From the NCBI RefSeq assembly GCF_022835695.1, contig NZ_BQUV01000002.1:62001-126000 (forward strand): 64,000 bases of DNA, given 5' to 3'. The notes under the pieces are model-generated. The model was not told the origin of the DNA. It saw only the letters and a program-made list of their open reading frames with translations, and did no database searches. The stretch is from Bradyrhizobium sp. Ce-3 (GTDB taxonomy: Bacteria; Pseudomonadota; Alphaproteobacteria; Rhizobiales; Xanthobacteraceae). Positions 35,661-44,262 of this stretch are shown here, piece by piece; the stretch's first letter is position 1, and every line of letters starts with the position of its first letter. Made by a program: the position numbers and the translations under genes.

Positions 35661-36791
35661 ATGGCCTGGACTTATTCCAACCCGGTAAGAGTTGAATTCG
35701 GAGCCGACAGCTTCGACAAGCTGCCGGCGCTGATCGGCAAGCGCGCCTATGCGCTCGTGACCTATGGCGAGCCGGTCTTCGACGAGCTCGAGCGCCGGCT
35801 GCGCGCTGCGGCGGGGCCGTCCGTCCTGACCATCCGCGACGTTGCGCCCAATCCGGATTACCGCCTGCTCACCGAGCAGACCGCGCGCTTCGCCGGGCTC
35901 GCCAGATCGCCCGAGGTGATCGTCGCGCTCGGCGGCGGCTCGGTGATCGATTCCGCAAAGGTGTTCGCGGCCGCCGGCGGCGACTTCGCGACGGTGAAGA
36001 CCTATCTGGAGACGCAGCAGGGCGCCGAGCGGCTTTCGGCGATCCCGATCATCGCGGTGCCGACCACCGCGGGCACCGGCAGCGAGGTGACGTGCTGGGG
36101 CACGGTGTGGGATGAGGCCAACGGCAAGAAATATTCGCTGGCGCGCCCGTCGCTCTATCCGACCCATGCGGTGATCGATCCGCGGTTGATGCTCGGCAAA
36201 CCGCAGCTGCTGACCATCAGCACCGGCCTCGACGCGCTGTCGCATGCGCTGGAGAGCATCTGGAACGTCAACAACAACCCGGTGTCGGCCAACCATGCGG
36301 TGGCGGCGGCGCGTGGTGTCCTCGACGTGCTGCCGAGGCTCGCCAACGATCTCGGCAATCTCGAGCTGCGCAGCCGCATGGCGCAGGCGGCGCTGTTCGC
36401 CGGGCTGGCGTTCTCCAACACCAAGACCGCGATCGCGCATTCGCTGTCCTATCCGATCACGCTGCGGCATGGCGTGCAGCACGGCATCGCCTGCTCGTTC
36501 TCGCTGCCGATGGTGCTGCGCAGCATGAAAGGGGCGGGCGGGCTCTGCGAAGACAGCCTGAAGCAGATTTTCGGCGCGGACCTGGCGCGCGCGGCCGACG
36601 ATCTCGAGGACTTCATGGCGCGGCTCGGTATCTCCTGCAATCCGGCCGCCTACAGGATCGAGCGCGCCGAGTGGCACGCACTGATCGCGGATTCTCTCGA
36701 AGGCGAGCGCGGCCGCAATTTTCTGGGATCGAAGGAACGGCTGATCGAGGCATCGCAGACGTTGCGGATGCCGAGCGCGGTGAGCGCGTGA
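35661..36791 (+). CDS. Phosphonate-metabolism iron-containing alcohol dehydrogenase
   Basis: The protein has 376 residues from ATG 35661, chosen for GGAGG eight bases upstream. Family III (iron) ADH features are present: the NAD-binding GGGSVIDSAKV, TTAGTGSEVT, GLDALSHALES, and the histidine motif LRHGVQHGIACSF. It belongs to the branch annotated as phosphonate-associated Fe-ADH. In the antibiotic producer pathway a relative (PhpC) reduces phosphonoacetaldehyde to 2-hydroxyethylphosphonate. Here, first in a degradation operon, the reverse oxidation is the likely job. Confidence 0.85.
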   Translation: MAWTYSNPVRVEFGADSFDKLPALIGKRAYALVTYGEPVFDELERRLRAAAGPSVLTIRDVAPNPDYRLLTEQTARFAGLARSPEVIVALGGGSVIDSAKVFAAAGGDFATVKTYLETQQGAERLSAIPIIAVPTTAGTGSEVTCWGTVWDEANGKKYSLARPSLYPTHAVIDPRLMLGKPQLLTISTGLDALSHALESIWNVNNNPVSANHAVAAARGVLDVLPRLANDLGNLELRSRMAQAALFAGLAFSNTKTAIAHSLSYPITLRHGVQHGIACSFSLPMVLRSMKGAGGLCEDSLKQIFGADLARAADDLEDFMARLGISCNPAAYRIERAEWHALIADSLEGERGRNFLGSKERLIEASQTLRMPSAVSA

Positions 36792-36819
36792 CGGCGGCGC
36801 AGTGACAAGGAGAGAACTC

Positions 36820-38064
36820 ATGCAAGACAACAAAAAGATCATCACCGTCAACGGGCGCCGTTACGACGCGCCGACGCGACCGACGGTCGTGATCTGCCTC
36901 GACGGTTCGGAGCCGGGTTACGTCGAGCAGGCGATCGAGGCCGGCGTCGCGCCGACCTTCGCGCGCTTCATGAAGGAAGGCGCGCATGTTCATGCCGCCA
37001 GCGTGATCCCGAGCTTCACCAATCCGAACAACCTCTCGATCATCACCGGACGGCCGCCCGCGGTGCACGGCATCGCCGGCAATTACTTCTACGACACGGC
37101 GAACGACGCGGAAGTCATGATGAACGATCCGAAATTCCTGCGCGCGCCGACCATCCTGGCCGGCGTTCATGACGCCGGCTACAAGGTCGCCGCCGTCACC
37201 GCCAAGGACAAGCTGCGCACCTTGCTCGCGTACGGATTGGACTATTCCAGCGGGCGCGCCATCGCGTTCTCGTCGGAGAAAGCCGACCAGGCCACCAGGG
37301 CCAACAACGGCATCGACAACGTGCTCGACTTCGTCGGCCTGCCGCTGCCCGAGGTCTATTCGGCCGATCTGTCGCGCTTCGTGTTCGCGGCCGGCGTCAA
37401 GCTGGTCGAGCGCCACCGTCCGGACCTGATGTATTTGTCGACCACCGACTACATCCAGCACAAGGTCGGGCTCGGCACCAGGATCGCCAACGACTTCTAT
37501 GCGATGATCGACGGCTATCTCGCCAGGCTCGATGCGCTCGGCTGCAACATCGTGGCGACCGCCGATCACGGCATGAACGACAAGTTCTTGCCCGACGGCA
37601 GGCCCGACGTGATCTACCTCCAGGATGTCATGGACGACTGGATGGGGAAGGGCGCCGCGCGGGTGATCCTGCCGATCACCGACCCCTATGTCGCCCATCA
37701 CGGCTCGCTCGGCTCGTTCGCGACGATCTATACGCCCGTTGGCGCCGACGTCGACACGCTGCTGATGCGACTACGCGATACCAAGGGGGTCGAGGTGGCG
37801 CTGACGCGCAAGGATGCCTGCGCCAGGTTCGAGTTGCCGCCGGACCGGATCGGCGACATCGTCGTGATCTCGACCAAACACAAGGTGCTCGGCACCAGCG
37901 AATCCCGCCACGACCTTTCCGGTCTGACCGAGCCGCTGCGCTCGCACGGCGGGCTGACCGAGCAGCGGGTACCGGTGATCGCCAATCGCAGGATCGCGCT
38001 GCCGGAAGGTCAGGCCCTGCGCAACTTCGACGCCTTCGACGTCGCGCTCAACCGCATCCAGTGA
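36820..38064 (+). CDS. phnA: Phosphonoacetate hydrolase
   Basis: The protein has 414 residues; ATG 36820 follows AAGGAGA. It belongs to the alkaline phosphatase superfamily. The metal-binding VICLDGSEPGY (Asp28), the nucleophilic threonine 67 in SFTNPNNLSIITG, and the later metal sites TADHGMND and YVAHHGSLGS agree with the Sinorhizobium PhnA enzyme almost residue for residue, as I remember it. It cleaves phosphonoacetate to acetate and phosphate. It lies between the Fe-ADH and phnY genes with short gaps. Confidence 0.94.
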   Translation: MQDNKKIITVNGRRYDAPTRPTVVICLDGSEPGYVEQAIEAGVAPTFARFMKEGAHVHAASVIPSFTNPNNLSIITGRPPAVHGIAGNYFYDTANDAEVMMNDPKFLRAPTILAGVHDAGYKVAAVTAKDKLRTLLAYGLDYSSGRAIAFSSEKADQATRANNGIDNVLDFVGLPLPEVYSADLSRFVFAAGVKLVERHRPDLMYLSTTDYIQHKVGLGTRIANDFYAMIDGYLARLDALGCNIVATADHGMNDKFLPDGRPDVIYLQDVMDDWMGKGAARVILPITDPYVAHHGSLGSFATIYTPVGADVDTLLMRLRDTKGVEVALTRKDACARFELPPDRIGDIVVISTKHKVLGTSESRHDLSGLTEPLRSHGGLTEQRVPVIANRRIALPEGQALRNFDAFDVALNRIQ

Positions 38065-38088
38065 CATCCGGACCTTAAGGACACCACG

Positions 38089-39537
38089 ATGAACATCCAG
38101 AGCCCGGCCGTTCGCCACGAGCAGATGCGGATCGCAGGCAGCCTCATCGACACCGACGAGCATGTCGAGGTCTTCAATCCCTACACCAACAAGGTGGTGG
38201 GCACCGTCCCGGCGGCGCGCCCCGAGCATGTGCGCAGCGCCTTCGCCAAGGCGGCCGCGTTCAAGCCGAAGCTGACGCGCTACGAGCGCCAGCGCATCCT
38301 GCTGCGCACCGCCGAGATCTTGGCGAGCCGCAAGGAGGATTTCGCGCGGCTGATCACCGCCGAGTCCGGGCTGTGCTGGAAGGACTCGCTCTACGAGGCC
38401 GGGCGCGCTTACGACGTCTATTCCTTTGCCGGGCAGCTCGCGATCCAGGACGATGGCGAGACGTTCTCCTGCGACATCAGCCCGCAGGGCAAGGCGCGGA
38501 AGATCTTCACCACGCGCACGCCGCTGCTCGGCGCGATCTCGGCGATCACGCCGTTCAACCATCCGCTCAACATGGTGAGTCACAAGATCGCACCGGCAAT
38601 CGCCACCAACAACCGCGTGGTGCTGAAGCCGACCGAGCTGACGCCGCTGACCGCGCTCGCGCTCGCCGATGTCCTGTACGAGGCCGGGTTGCCGCCCGAG
38701 ATGCTATCGGTGGTGACGGGCAATCCGCATTCGATGGGTGACGCCATGATCACCGATCCCGAGGCCGATCTCGTGACCTTCACCGGCTCGGTCAGGGTCG
38801 GCAAGCACATCGCCGACCGGGCGGGCTACAAGCGCCTGGTACTCGAGCTCGGCGGCAACGATCCCCTGATCGTGATGGAGGACGCCGACCTGGAGAGGGC
38901 GGCCGAGCTCGCGGTCACCGGCGCCACCAAGAATTCCGGCCAGCGCTGCACGGCCGTGAAGCGCATCCTCTGCGTCGAGGCAGTCGCCGACGAGTTCGCT
39001 GATCTGGTGCTGCAGAAGGCGCGCAAGTTGAAATGCGGCGATCCGATGGATCCGACGGTCGATGTCGGGACCGTGATCCATGAGGGCGCAGCCAGGGAAT
39101 TCGAGCGCCGGGTCAATGCGGCGGTCGCGGACGGCGCCGAGCTGCTGCACGGCAACGACCGCAACGGCGCGCTGTATCCGCCGACGGTGGTCGACCGGAT
39201 TCCCTACACCAGCGAGCTCGTGATGCAGGAGACCTTCGGTCCTGTCATTCCGATCATCCGGGTTCCCAACGACATCGAGAGCGTGATCCGGATCTCGAAT
39301 GCGACCGCGTTCGGCCTGTCGTCCGGCGTCTGCACCAACCGGCTCGACTACATCACCCGGTTCGTCAACGAGCTCGATGTCGGCACCGTCAATGTCTGGG
39401 AAGTGCCGGGCTACCGGATCGAGATGTCGCCGTTCGGCGGGATCAAGGACTCCGGCCTTGGCTACAAGGAAGGCGTGCAGGAGGCAATCAAGAGCTTCAC
39501 CAACGTCAAGACCTATTCGCTGCCCTGGCCCGTCTAG
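38089..39537 (+). CDS. phnY: Phosphonoacetaldehyde dehydrogenase
   Basis: This 482-residue aldehyde dehydrogenase has the catalytic cysteine at about 287 in [12 protein letters not shown], the general-base glutamate at about 253 in LELGGNDP, and a [12 protein letters not shown] cofactor loop. It sits directly after phnA (24 bases), the context of PhnY, which oxidises phosphonoacetaldehyde with NAD to phosphonoacetate. Together the ADH, PhnY and PhnA make a complete route from 2-hydroxyethylphosphonate to acetate and phosphate. Confidence 0.92.
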   Translation: MNIQSPAVRHEQMRIAGSLIDTDEHVEVFNPYTNKVVGTVPAARPEHVRSAFAKAAAFKPKLTRYERQRILLRTAEILASRKEDFARLITAESGLCWKDSLYEAGRAYDVYSFAGQLAIQDDGETFSCDISPQGKARKIFTTRTPLLGAISAITPFNHPLNMVSHKIAPAIATNNRVVLKPTELTPLTALALADVLYEAGLPPEMLSVVTGNPHSMGDAMITDPEADLVTFTGSVRVGKHIADRAGYKRLVLELGGNDPLIVMEDADLERAAELAVTGATKNSGQRCTAVKRILCVEAVADEFADLVLQKARKLKCGDPMDPTVDVGTVIHEGAAREFERRVNAAVADGAELLHGNDRNGALYPPTVVDRIPYTSELVMQETFGPVIPIIRVPNDIESVIRISNATAFGLSSGVCTNRLDYITRFVNELDVGTVNVWEVPGYRIEMSPFGGIKDSGLGYKEGVQEAIKSFTNVKTYSLPWPV

Positions 39538-39631
39538 GAAAGCGTCGATCCGAAGGGAGAGCCGCACGCGCGCAACAAGAACGGCGCGGCGGCCGGGGTG
39601 AACAACACAACAATCATCAGGGGAGGCTGCA

Positions 39632-40948
39632 ATGTCGATCACGTTCAGTCCGTCGAGCGTCGGCTCGGTCGGAGTCCAGAATCCGGAGCTTGCGACGTCG
39701 TTCCGCCGCGCGCAGTGGCGGATGCTGTTCGCGGCGATGTTCTGTTATCTGTTCTTCTACACGGGGCGGCAAACCTTCGGCTTCGCCATTCCCGGCATCC
39801 AGGCCGAGTTCGGCGTCAGCAAGGAGGCGCTGGGCTGGGCCAGCGCAGCGCTCTTGTGGTGCTACGCGGTCGGGCAGGCCATCAACGGCAATCTCGGCGA
39901 CAAGTTCGGCGGCCGCCGCGTCATGAGCGCGGGCGCGATCCTCTCCTTCATCATGAACTGGGCCACCAGCCTCTCGACCGGCATCGTCAGTCTCACCGCG
40001 TTCTGGGGCATTAACGGCTACTTCCAGTCGATGGGCTGGGCGCCGGGCAGCCGCCTGCTGTCGAACTGGTGGGGACGCCACGAGCGCGGCACGGTCTACG
40101 GGCTCTACACCTTCGCAGCCGGTCTCGCCTCGGTGCTGTCGTTCGTCACCTCGCTGGTGGTGGTCGGCTATTTCCAGCTCGACTGGCGCTGGATCTTCCG
40201 CATCCCGGTGGTGCTGCTGCTGCTCGGCGGCATCGCGTTCTATCTGATCGCGCGCGAGAAGCCCGAGGACATGGGCTTCGCCTCGCCGCATGACGAGGCC
40301 GACGACGTTGCGGCAACCGAGGCCGCGGTCGATGCCAATGAGGGCTCGCTCGCGCGCTACAAGGCGGTACTGTCGAACTGGCGCCTGCTGGTCGCCGGGG
40401 TCTCGATCGGCTTCCAGAACGCAGCGCGTTACGGTCTTCTGGTGTGGGTGCCGGTGCATTTCCTCGGCAGCAACTGGGCCAAGGCCGGCGCCAGCTCGGC
40501 GATCGATCCGCGCTGGATCAGCATCGCGCTGCCGGTCGGCATGGCGGTCGGCGCCTTCAGCAATGGCTGGGTCTCGGACAAGGTGTTCGGCTCGCGCCGC
40601 TACCTCGCCATCGTGCTCTATATGGTGCTGGCCGCGGTCACCGCATTGTGCATGTACGCGATCCCGACGACCGAGATCTATCTCGGCATGACGGTGCTGT
40701 TCCTGTGCGGCTTCTTCACCTACGGTCCGCAATCCTCGTTCTGGGCGCTATGCCCGGATCTGGTCGGCCACAAGCGGGCAGGGACCGCGACCGGGGTGAT
40801 GAACTCCTTCGCCTATCTGTTCGCAGGTCTCGGCGAGCCGATCATCGGCCACTTCATGGACAAGCATAACCAGACCTCGCTGGTGTTCCTGGTGGTCGCG
40901 ATCTGTGCCACCTCGAGCGCTGTGGTGGCGGCGTTTATCCGCCGCTGA
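39632..40948 (+). CDS. MFS transporter, GlpT/OPA-type (phosphonate uptake)
   Basis: The protein has 438 residues and 12 membrane segments. The opening FYTGRQTFGFAIPGIQAEFGVSKEALGW and the WNYxxx-like MGWAPGSRLLSNWWGRHERGTVYGL segment are typical of the organophosphate:phosphate antiporter branch (GlpT, UhpT, PgtP). As the last gene of the phosphonate operon it probably imports the phosphonate substrate. AGGGGAGG lies before ATG 39632. A strong terminator follows at 40979. Confidence 0.85.
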   Translation: MSITFSPSSVGSVGVQNPELATSFRRAQWRMLFAAMFCYLFFYTGRQTFGFAIPGIQAEFGVSKEALGWASAALLWCYAVGQAINGNLGDKFGGRRVMSAGAILSFIMNWATSLSTGIVSLTAFWGINGYFQSMGWAPGSRLLSNWWGRHERGTVYGLYTFAAGLASVLSFVTSLVVVGYFQLDWRWIFRIPVVLLLLGGIAFYLIAREKPEDMGFASPHDEADDVAATEAAVDANEGSLARYKAVLSNWRLLVAGVSIGFQNAARYGLLVWVPVHFLGSNWAKAGASSAIDPRWISIALPVGMAVGAFSNGWVSDKVFGSRRYLAIVLYMVLAAVTALCMYAIPTTEIYLGMTVLFLCGFFTYGPQSSFWALCPDLVGHKRAGTATGVMNSFAYLFAGLGEPIIGHFMDKHNQTSLVFLVVAICATSSAVVAAFIRR

Positions 40949-40978
40949 CGAACGATCCACATCCGCGGCTGACCACGT

Positions 40979-41016
40979 GTCCGCGCTTCCGACGGGAGGC
41001 GCGGACCACTGTTTTT
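40979..41016 (+). terminator. Rho-independent terminator of the phosphonate operon
   Basis: GTCCGCGCTTCC (40979-40990) pairs with GGAGGCGCGGAC (40995-41006), with one G-U pair, around the loop GACG. It is followed by CACTGTTTTT. It stands 30 bases after the MFS stop codon. Confidence 0.8.
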
Positions 41017-41148
41017 GGAATGAGCAAGAACGCCATTGTGCGTGCGATCGCCGGAGCCGCAACGCGGGGACCAATTCCGCGAAATTGCCCGGCTCGAGCG
41101 GTGTCCTGACGCTCAATTTCTCATCACCGGCTGACCAATGTCGATGCA

Positions 41149-41207
41149 TTGAATAGAAAATATATAGTAATATCATAATGATGCAATAAATTGCATGCAG
41201 AATGCAA
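41149..41207 (+). promoter_or_regulatory. Promoter and GntR-type operator of the hydantoinase operon
   Basis: An AT-rich island carries a possible promoter, TTGAAT (41149-41154) and TATCAT (41171-41176) with 16 bases between. Around the expected start point lie three alternating half-sites: ATGCAA (41181-41186), TTGCAT (41191-41196) and ATGCAA (41202-41207). They form two overlapping dyads. FCD-type GntR proteins bind such short inverted sites, and a GntR gene is third in this operon. Confidence 0.55.
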
Positions 41208-41327
41208 AATGTGCTTGTGGCCTCGACTGCCTTGAAGCAAATTTCGCGCGGGGCAGGAGAGGCCAAGGACCTTCAGGGACGAAGGTCGCGCCAGGGGCAA
41301 AAACAATCTGCCGGGAGGAAGCAAGCA

Positions 41328-42632
41328 ATGAGCGATCAGGTGTCCACCATCGCAATGGCAGATACGGCGAAGCCCAGCGGAGTGCGCTGGAAGATCTTCC
41401 TGCTGATGCTGTTTCTGATCTCGATCAACTATATCGATCGCGCCTCGCTGTCGGTCGCGATGCCCGTCATCGCCAAGGAGTTCGATATCGATCCGGCGAT
41501 GCAGGGCTTGATCCTGAGCTCGTTCTTCTGGACCTACGCGCTGATGCAGGTGCCGGGCGGCATGCTGGCCGATCGCTTCAAGCCGCGCATCGTGATCGCG
41601 CTCGCGACATTGTTCTGGGGCTTTTTCCAGGCGCTGGCGGCGCTGTCCACCAGCTGGATGCTGCTGCTGTTGACCCGGCTCGGGCTCGGCGCGTCGGAAG
41701 CGCCGATCTATCCGGCCGGCGGCAAGCTCAACGCGATCTGGATGACGCAGACCGAGCGCGGCCGCGGCGCCACCTTGCTGGACGGCGGCGCGCCGCTCGG
41801 TGCTGCGCTCGGCTCGATCGTGATCGCCTGGCTGATGGCGGCGTTCAGCTCCTGGCGGGTCGCCTTCGTCGTCGCCGGCGTCGGAACCATGCTGTGCGGG
41901 CTGTGGGCCTGGTACTACATCCGCAACGCGCCGCGCGAGCATCCCTCGGTCAACGAGGCCGAGGCGCGCTATCTCGAGGAGGCGCATGCGATCGAGGACG
42001 CGGCGACGCCGCCATCATCGGGCGCCAGCTGGATGGCCTATTTCCGCTTCCGCTCGGTGTGGTGCATGTGCCTCGGCTGGATGTTCTTCAATACCACCTT
42101 CTACGGGCTGTTGACCTGGATGCCGACCTATCTGTTCAAGGTGCACGGCTTCGACATCAAGGCGCTCGGCGGCGCGTCGTTCATCATCTTCTTCGCGGGC
42201 TTCGTCGGCGAACTGGTCGGCGGCTGGATCGGCGATGGCTGGCGGGAGCGGGGCGGCGCGCCCAACACCGTGTTCCGCACTCTGTTCGGGATCGCGGCGA
42301 TCATGGCGACGGTGTCGATATTCCTGGTCGCCTACGTCACCAATGCGGTTGCGGTCGTGGTTCTGCTGTCGACCACGCTGTTCTTCCTGCGCTGGTGCGG
42401 CATGTACTGGGCGATCCCGTCGGCGCTGGCCGGCCGCGGCAAGTCCGGCTTCCTCGGCGGCTGCATGAATCTCGGCGGCAACATCGCCGGCATCACGACG
42501 CCCTTGATCGTCGGCTTCATCGTGCAGGCCACCGGCTCCTACTTCCTCGCGCTGATGTATTTTGCCGCCGCGGGCATTGCGCTGTTGATCTGCTCGACCC
42601 TGATCGATTACAGCCGCAAGCTGCCGGTCTAA
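41328..42632 (+). CDS. MFS transporter, anion:cation symporter type
   Basis: The protein has 434 residues from ATG 41328, preceded by GGAGGAA. It has twelve membrane segments; the motif NYIDRASLSVAMPVIAKEF in helix 1 and the GGMLADRFKPR loop place it in the ACS family that carries organic acids such as hexuronates, phthalate or tartrate. It heads a six-gene operon and probably brings in the substrate of the enzymes that follow. The operator at 41181-41207 lies in its promoter. Confidence 0.82.
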   Translation: MSDQVSTIAMADTAKPSGVRWKIFLLMLFLISINYIDRASLSVAMPVIAKEFDIDPAMQGLILSSFFWTYALMQVPGGMLADRFKPRIVIALATLFWGFFQALAALSTSWMLLLLTRLGLGASEAPIYPAGGKLNAIWMTQTERGRGATLLDGGAPLGAALGSIVIAWLMAAFSSWRVAFVVAGVGTMLCGLWAWYYIRNAPREHPSVNEAEARYLEEAHAIEDAATPPSSGASWMAYFRFRSVWCMCLGWMFFNTTFYGLLTWMPTYLFKVHGFDIKALGGASFIIFFAGFVGELVGGWIGDGWRERGGAPNTVFRTLFGIAAIMATVSIFLVAYVTNAVAVVVLLSTTLFFLRWCGMYWAIPSALAGRGKSGFLGGCMNLGGNIAGITTPLIVGFIVQATGSYFLALMYFAAAGIALLICSTLIDYSRKLPV

Positions 42633-42640
42633 AACCAGGA

Positions 42641-42668
42641 CGGCCGAATCCTGCCAAGGGTTCGGCCG
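42641..42668 (+). promoter_or_regulatory. Intercistronic hairpin
   Basis: CGGCCGAA (42641-42648) and TTCGGCCG (42661-42668) form a perfect 8-base-pair stem with a 12-base loop between the transporter and the next enzyme gene. There is no T-run. It could slow RNA decay or set different levels for the transporter and the enzymes. Confidence 0.45.
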
Positions 42669-42685
42669 GTTGATGAGGCCTTCGA

Positions 42686-43462
42686 ATGACACGTCCTATC
42701 CGGCTCGGCATGCTGACGCCGTCGTCGAATACCGCCCTCGAGCCGATCACCTATGCGATGCTGTCAGGCGTCGACGACGTTACCGCGCATTTCGCGCGCT
42801 TCAGGGTGACGGAGATCGCGCTGTCCGAGCAGGCGCTGCGTCAGTTCGACGCCAGCGAGATTTTGCGCGCGGCAGAGTTGCTTGCCCATGCCAAGGTCGA
42901 CGTCATCGCCTGGAACGGCACCTCGGCAAGCTGGCTCGGCTTCGATCGCGACGAGAGCCTGTGCGAGCAGATCACGGCGGCGACCGGGATCAAGGCCTGC
43001 ACCACGGTGCTGGCCTATCGCGACCTGCTGCGGCGGATCGGGGCCAGGCGCATCGGGCTGGTGACGCCGTATCGGACGGACGTGCAGGACAAGATCATCG
43101 CCAACTGGAATGCGGCGGGGCTGCACTGCTTCGCCGAGCGGCATCTCGCATTGCAGGACAATTTCTCCTTTGCCGAGGTCAGCGAGGCCGAGGTCGCAGG
43201 CCTGATCAAGCAAGTGGTGCGCGAAGGTTGCGATGCTGCCGTCGTGCTCTGCACCAACATGCGCGGCGCTGGCGCCGCCGAGCGGCTGGAGCGCGAATTT
43301 GGCGTGCCGGTGCTGGATTCGATTGCGGTGACGCTGTGGGCATGCCTCACCGCTGTCGGCTGCGACCCGTCGCGCGTGCATGGCTGGGGCAGTCTGTTCA
43401 CGAACCCCGATCTGTGCGCGGCGACCGCGATCTCCCATCAAGACAATGAAGGCGTGCGGTGA
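42686..43462 (+). CDS. Arylmalonate decarboxylase/maleate isomerase-family enzyme
   Basis: This 258-residue protein belongs to the Asp/Glu racemase superfamily. N-terminal LGMLTPSSNTALEP is the maleate isomerase/AMDase signature. At the first catalytic position the protein has NGTSASW (GTS at 78-80), with glycine where racemases and maleate isomerase have cysteine; the second cysteine is kept (Cys189 in VVLCTNMRG). One cysteine plus GTS is the arrangement of arylmalonate decarboxylase, so decarboxylation of a malonate-type acid is more likely than isomerisation. It overlaps the GntR gene by 4 bases. Confidence 0.78.
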   Translation: MTRPIRLGMLTPSSNTALEPITYAMLSGVDDVTAHFARFRVTEIALSEQALRQFDASEILRAAELLAHAKVDVIAWNGTSASWLGFDRDESLCEQITAATGIKACTTVLAYRDLLRRIGARRIGLVTPYRTDVQDKIIANWNAAGLHCFAERHLALQDNFSFAEVSEAEVAGLIKQVVREGCDAAVVLCTNMRGAGAAERLEREFGVPVLDSIAVTLWACLTAVGCDPSRVHGWGSLFTNPDLCAATAISHQDNEGVR

Positions 43463-44262
43463 CTGAAGCCAAGACCGAGACGAAGCCGAACAGACGTAGC
43501 AAGGAACCCAAGCGCGCGATGACGGCGCTGCAGCGCCGCCGCCTGCGCGTGCCGCGAGTCGGACTGCACGAGCAGGCGGCCGCGCGGCTGCGCACCATGA
43601 TCGTGCGCGGCGAGTTGGCGCCGGGACAATCGCTGGGGGAGGCGGACCTGTCCGACGCGCTGGGCATTTCGCGCACCCCGCTGCGCGAGGCGCTGAAGCA
43701 ATTGGCGAGCGAAGGCCTGGTCGAACTCAGGCTCAACCACAGCGCCGTGGTGGCGCCGTTCCGCCGCGCCGAGCTGACCGAACTGTTCGAGGCGGTCAGC
43801 GGCATCGAGCGCTGCGCCGCCGAGCTCGCCGCGCTGCGCATGGAGAACGCCGACTTCGAGCGGCTCGCCGCGCTGCAGGACAAGATCGAGTGGCACCACG
43901 GCCGCGGCGAGTTGCGCGATTATTTTGAGGTAAACCAGCAAATCCATTCCGCGATCGTCGGTTTTGCCCGCAATGCGGTGCTGAAGGCGACGCATGAGGC
44001 GCTGCTGGCGCGGGCCGAGCGGGCGCGCTTTTTCGCGCTGTCGGTGCTCGGGCGCTGGGATGAATCGGTGCGCGAGCATCAGGATATTTTGTCAGCGCTC
44101 AAGCGCCGCGACGCGGCACGGGCCGGACAAATGCTGGCGCACCATGTGCGCCGCACCGGCGAGATCGTCGTCGAGACGCTGGATCGCGAGGCGGACGATG
44201 CTCCGGCGCCGGCCGCACCCGCGAAGGCGCGCGTCCGCAAGACCAGGAAGGTTGCGCCATGA
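43459..44262 (+). CDS. GntR-family regulator with FCD domain
   Basis: The protein has 267 residues from GTG 43459 (GTGA overlap with the gene before). An N-terminal basic extension precedes the winged helix (about 36-100: LGEADLSDALGISRTPLREALKQLASEGLVEL). The all-helical FCD effector domain follows (about 110-240) with conserved histidines in NQQIHSAIVGFARN and VREHQDILSAL that usually bind a metal. Being inside the operon, it likely autoregulates it through the half-sites at 41181-41207. The effector is probably the pathway substrate. A Lys/Arg/Ala-rich tail ends the protein. Confidence 0.87.
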   Translation: MTEAKTETKPNRRSKEPKRAMTALQRRRLRVPRVGLHEQAAARLRTMIVRGELAPGQSLGEADLSDALGISRTPLREALKQLASEGLVELRLNHSAVVAPFRRAELTELFEAVSGIERCAAELAALRMENADFERLAALQDKIEWHHGRGELRDYFEVNQQIHSAIVGFARNAVLKATHEALLARAERARFFALSVLGRWDESVREHQDILSALKRRDAARAGQMLAHHVRRTGEIVVETLDREADDAPAPAAPAKARVRKTRKVAP

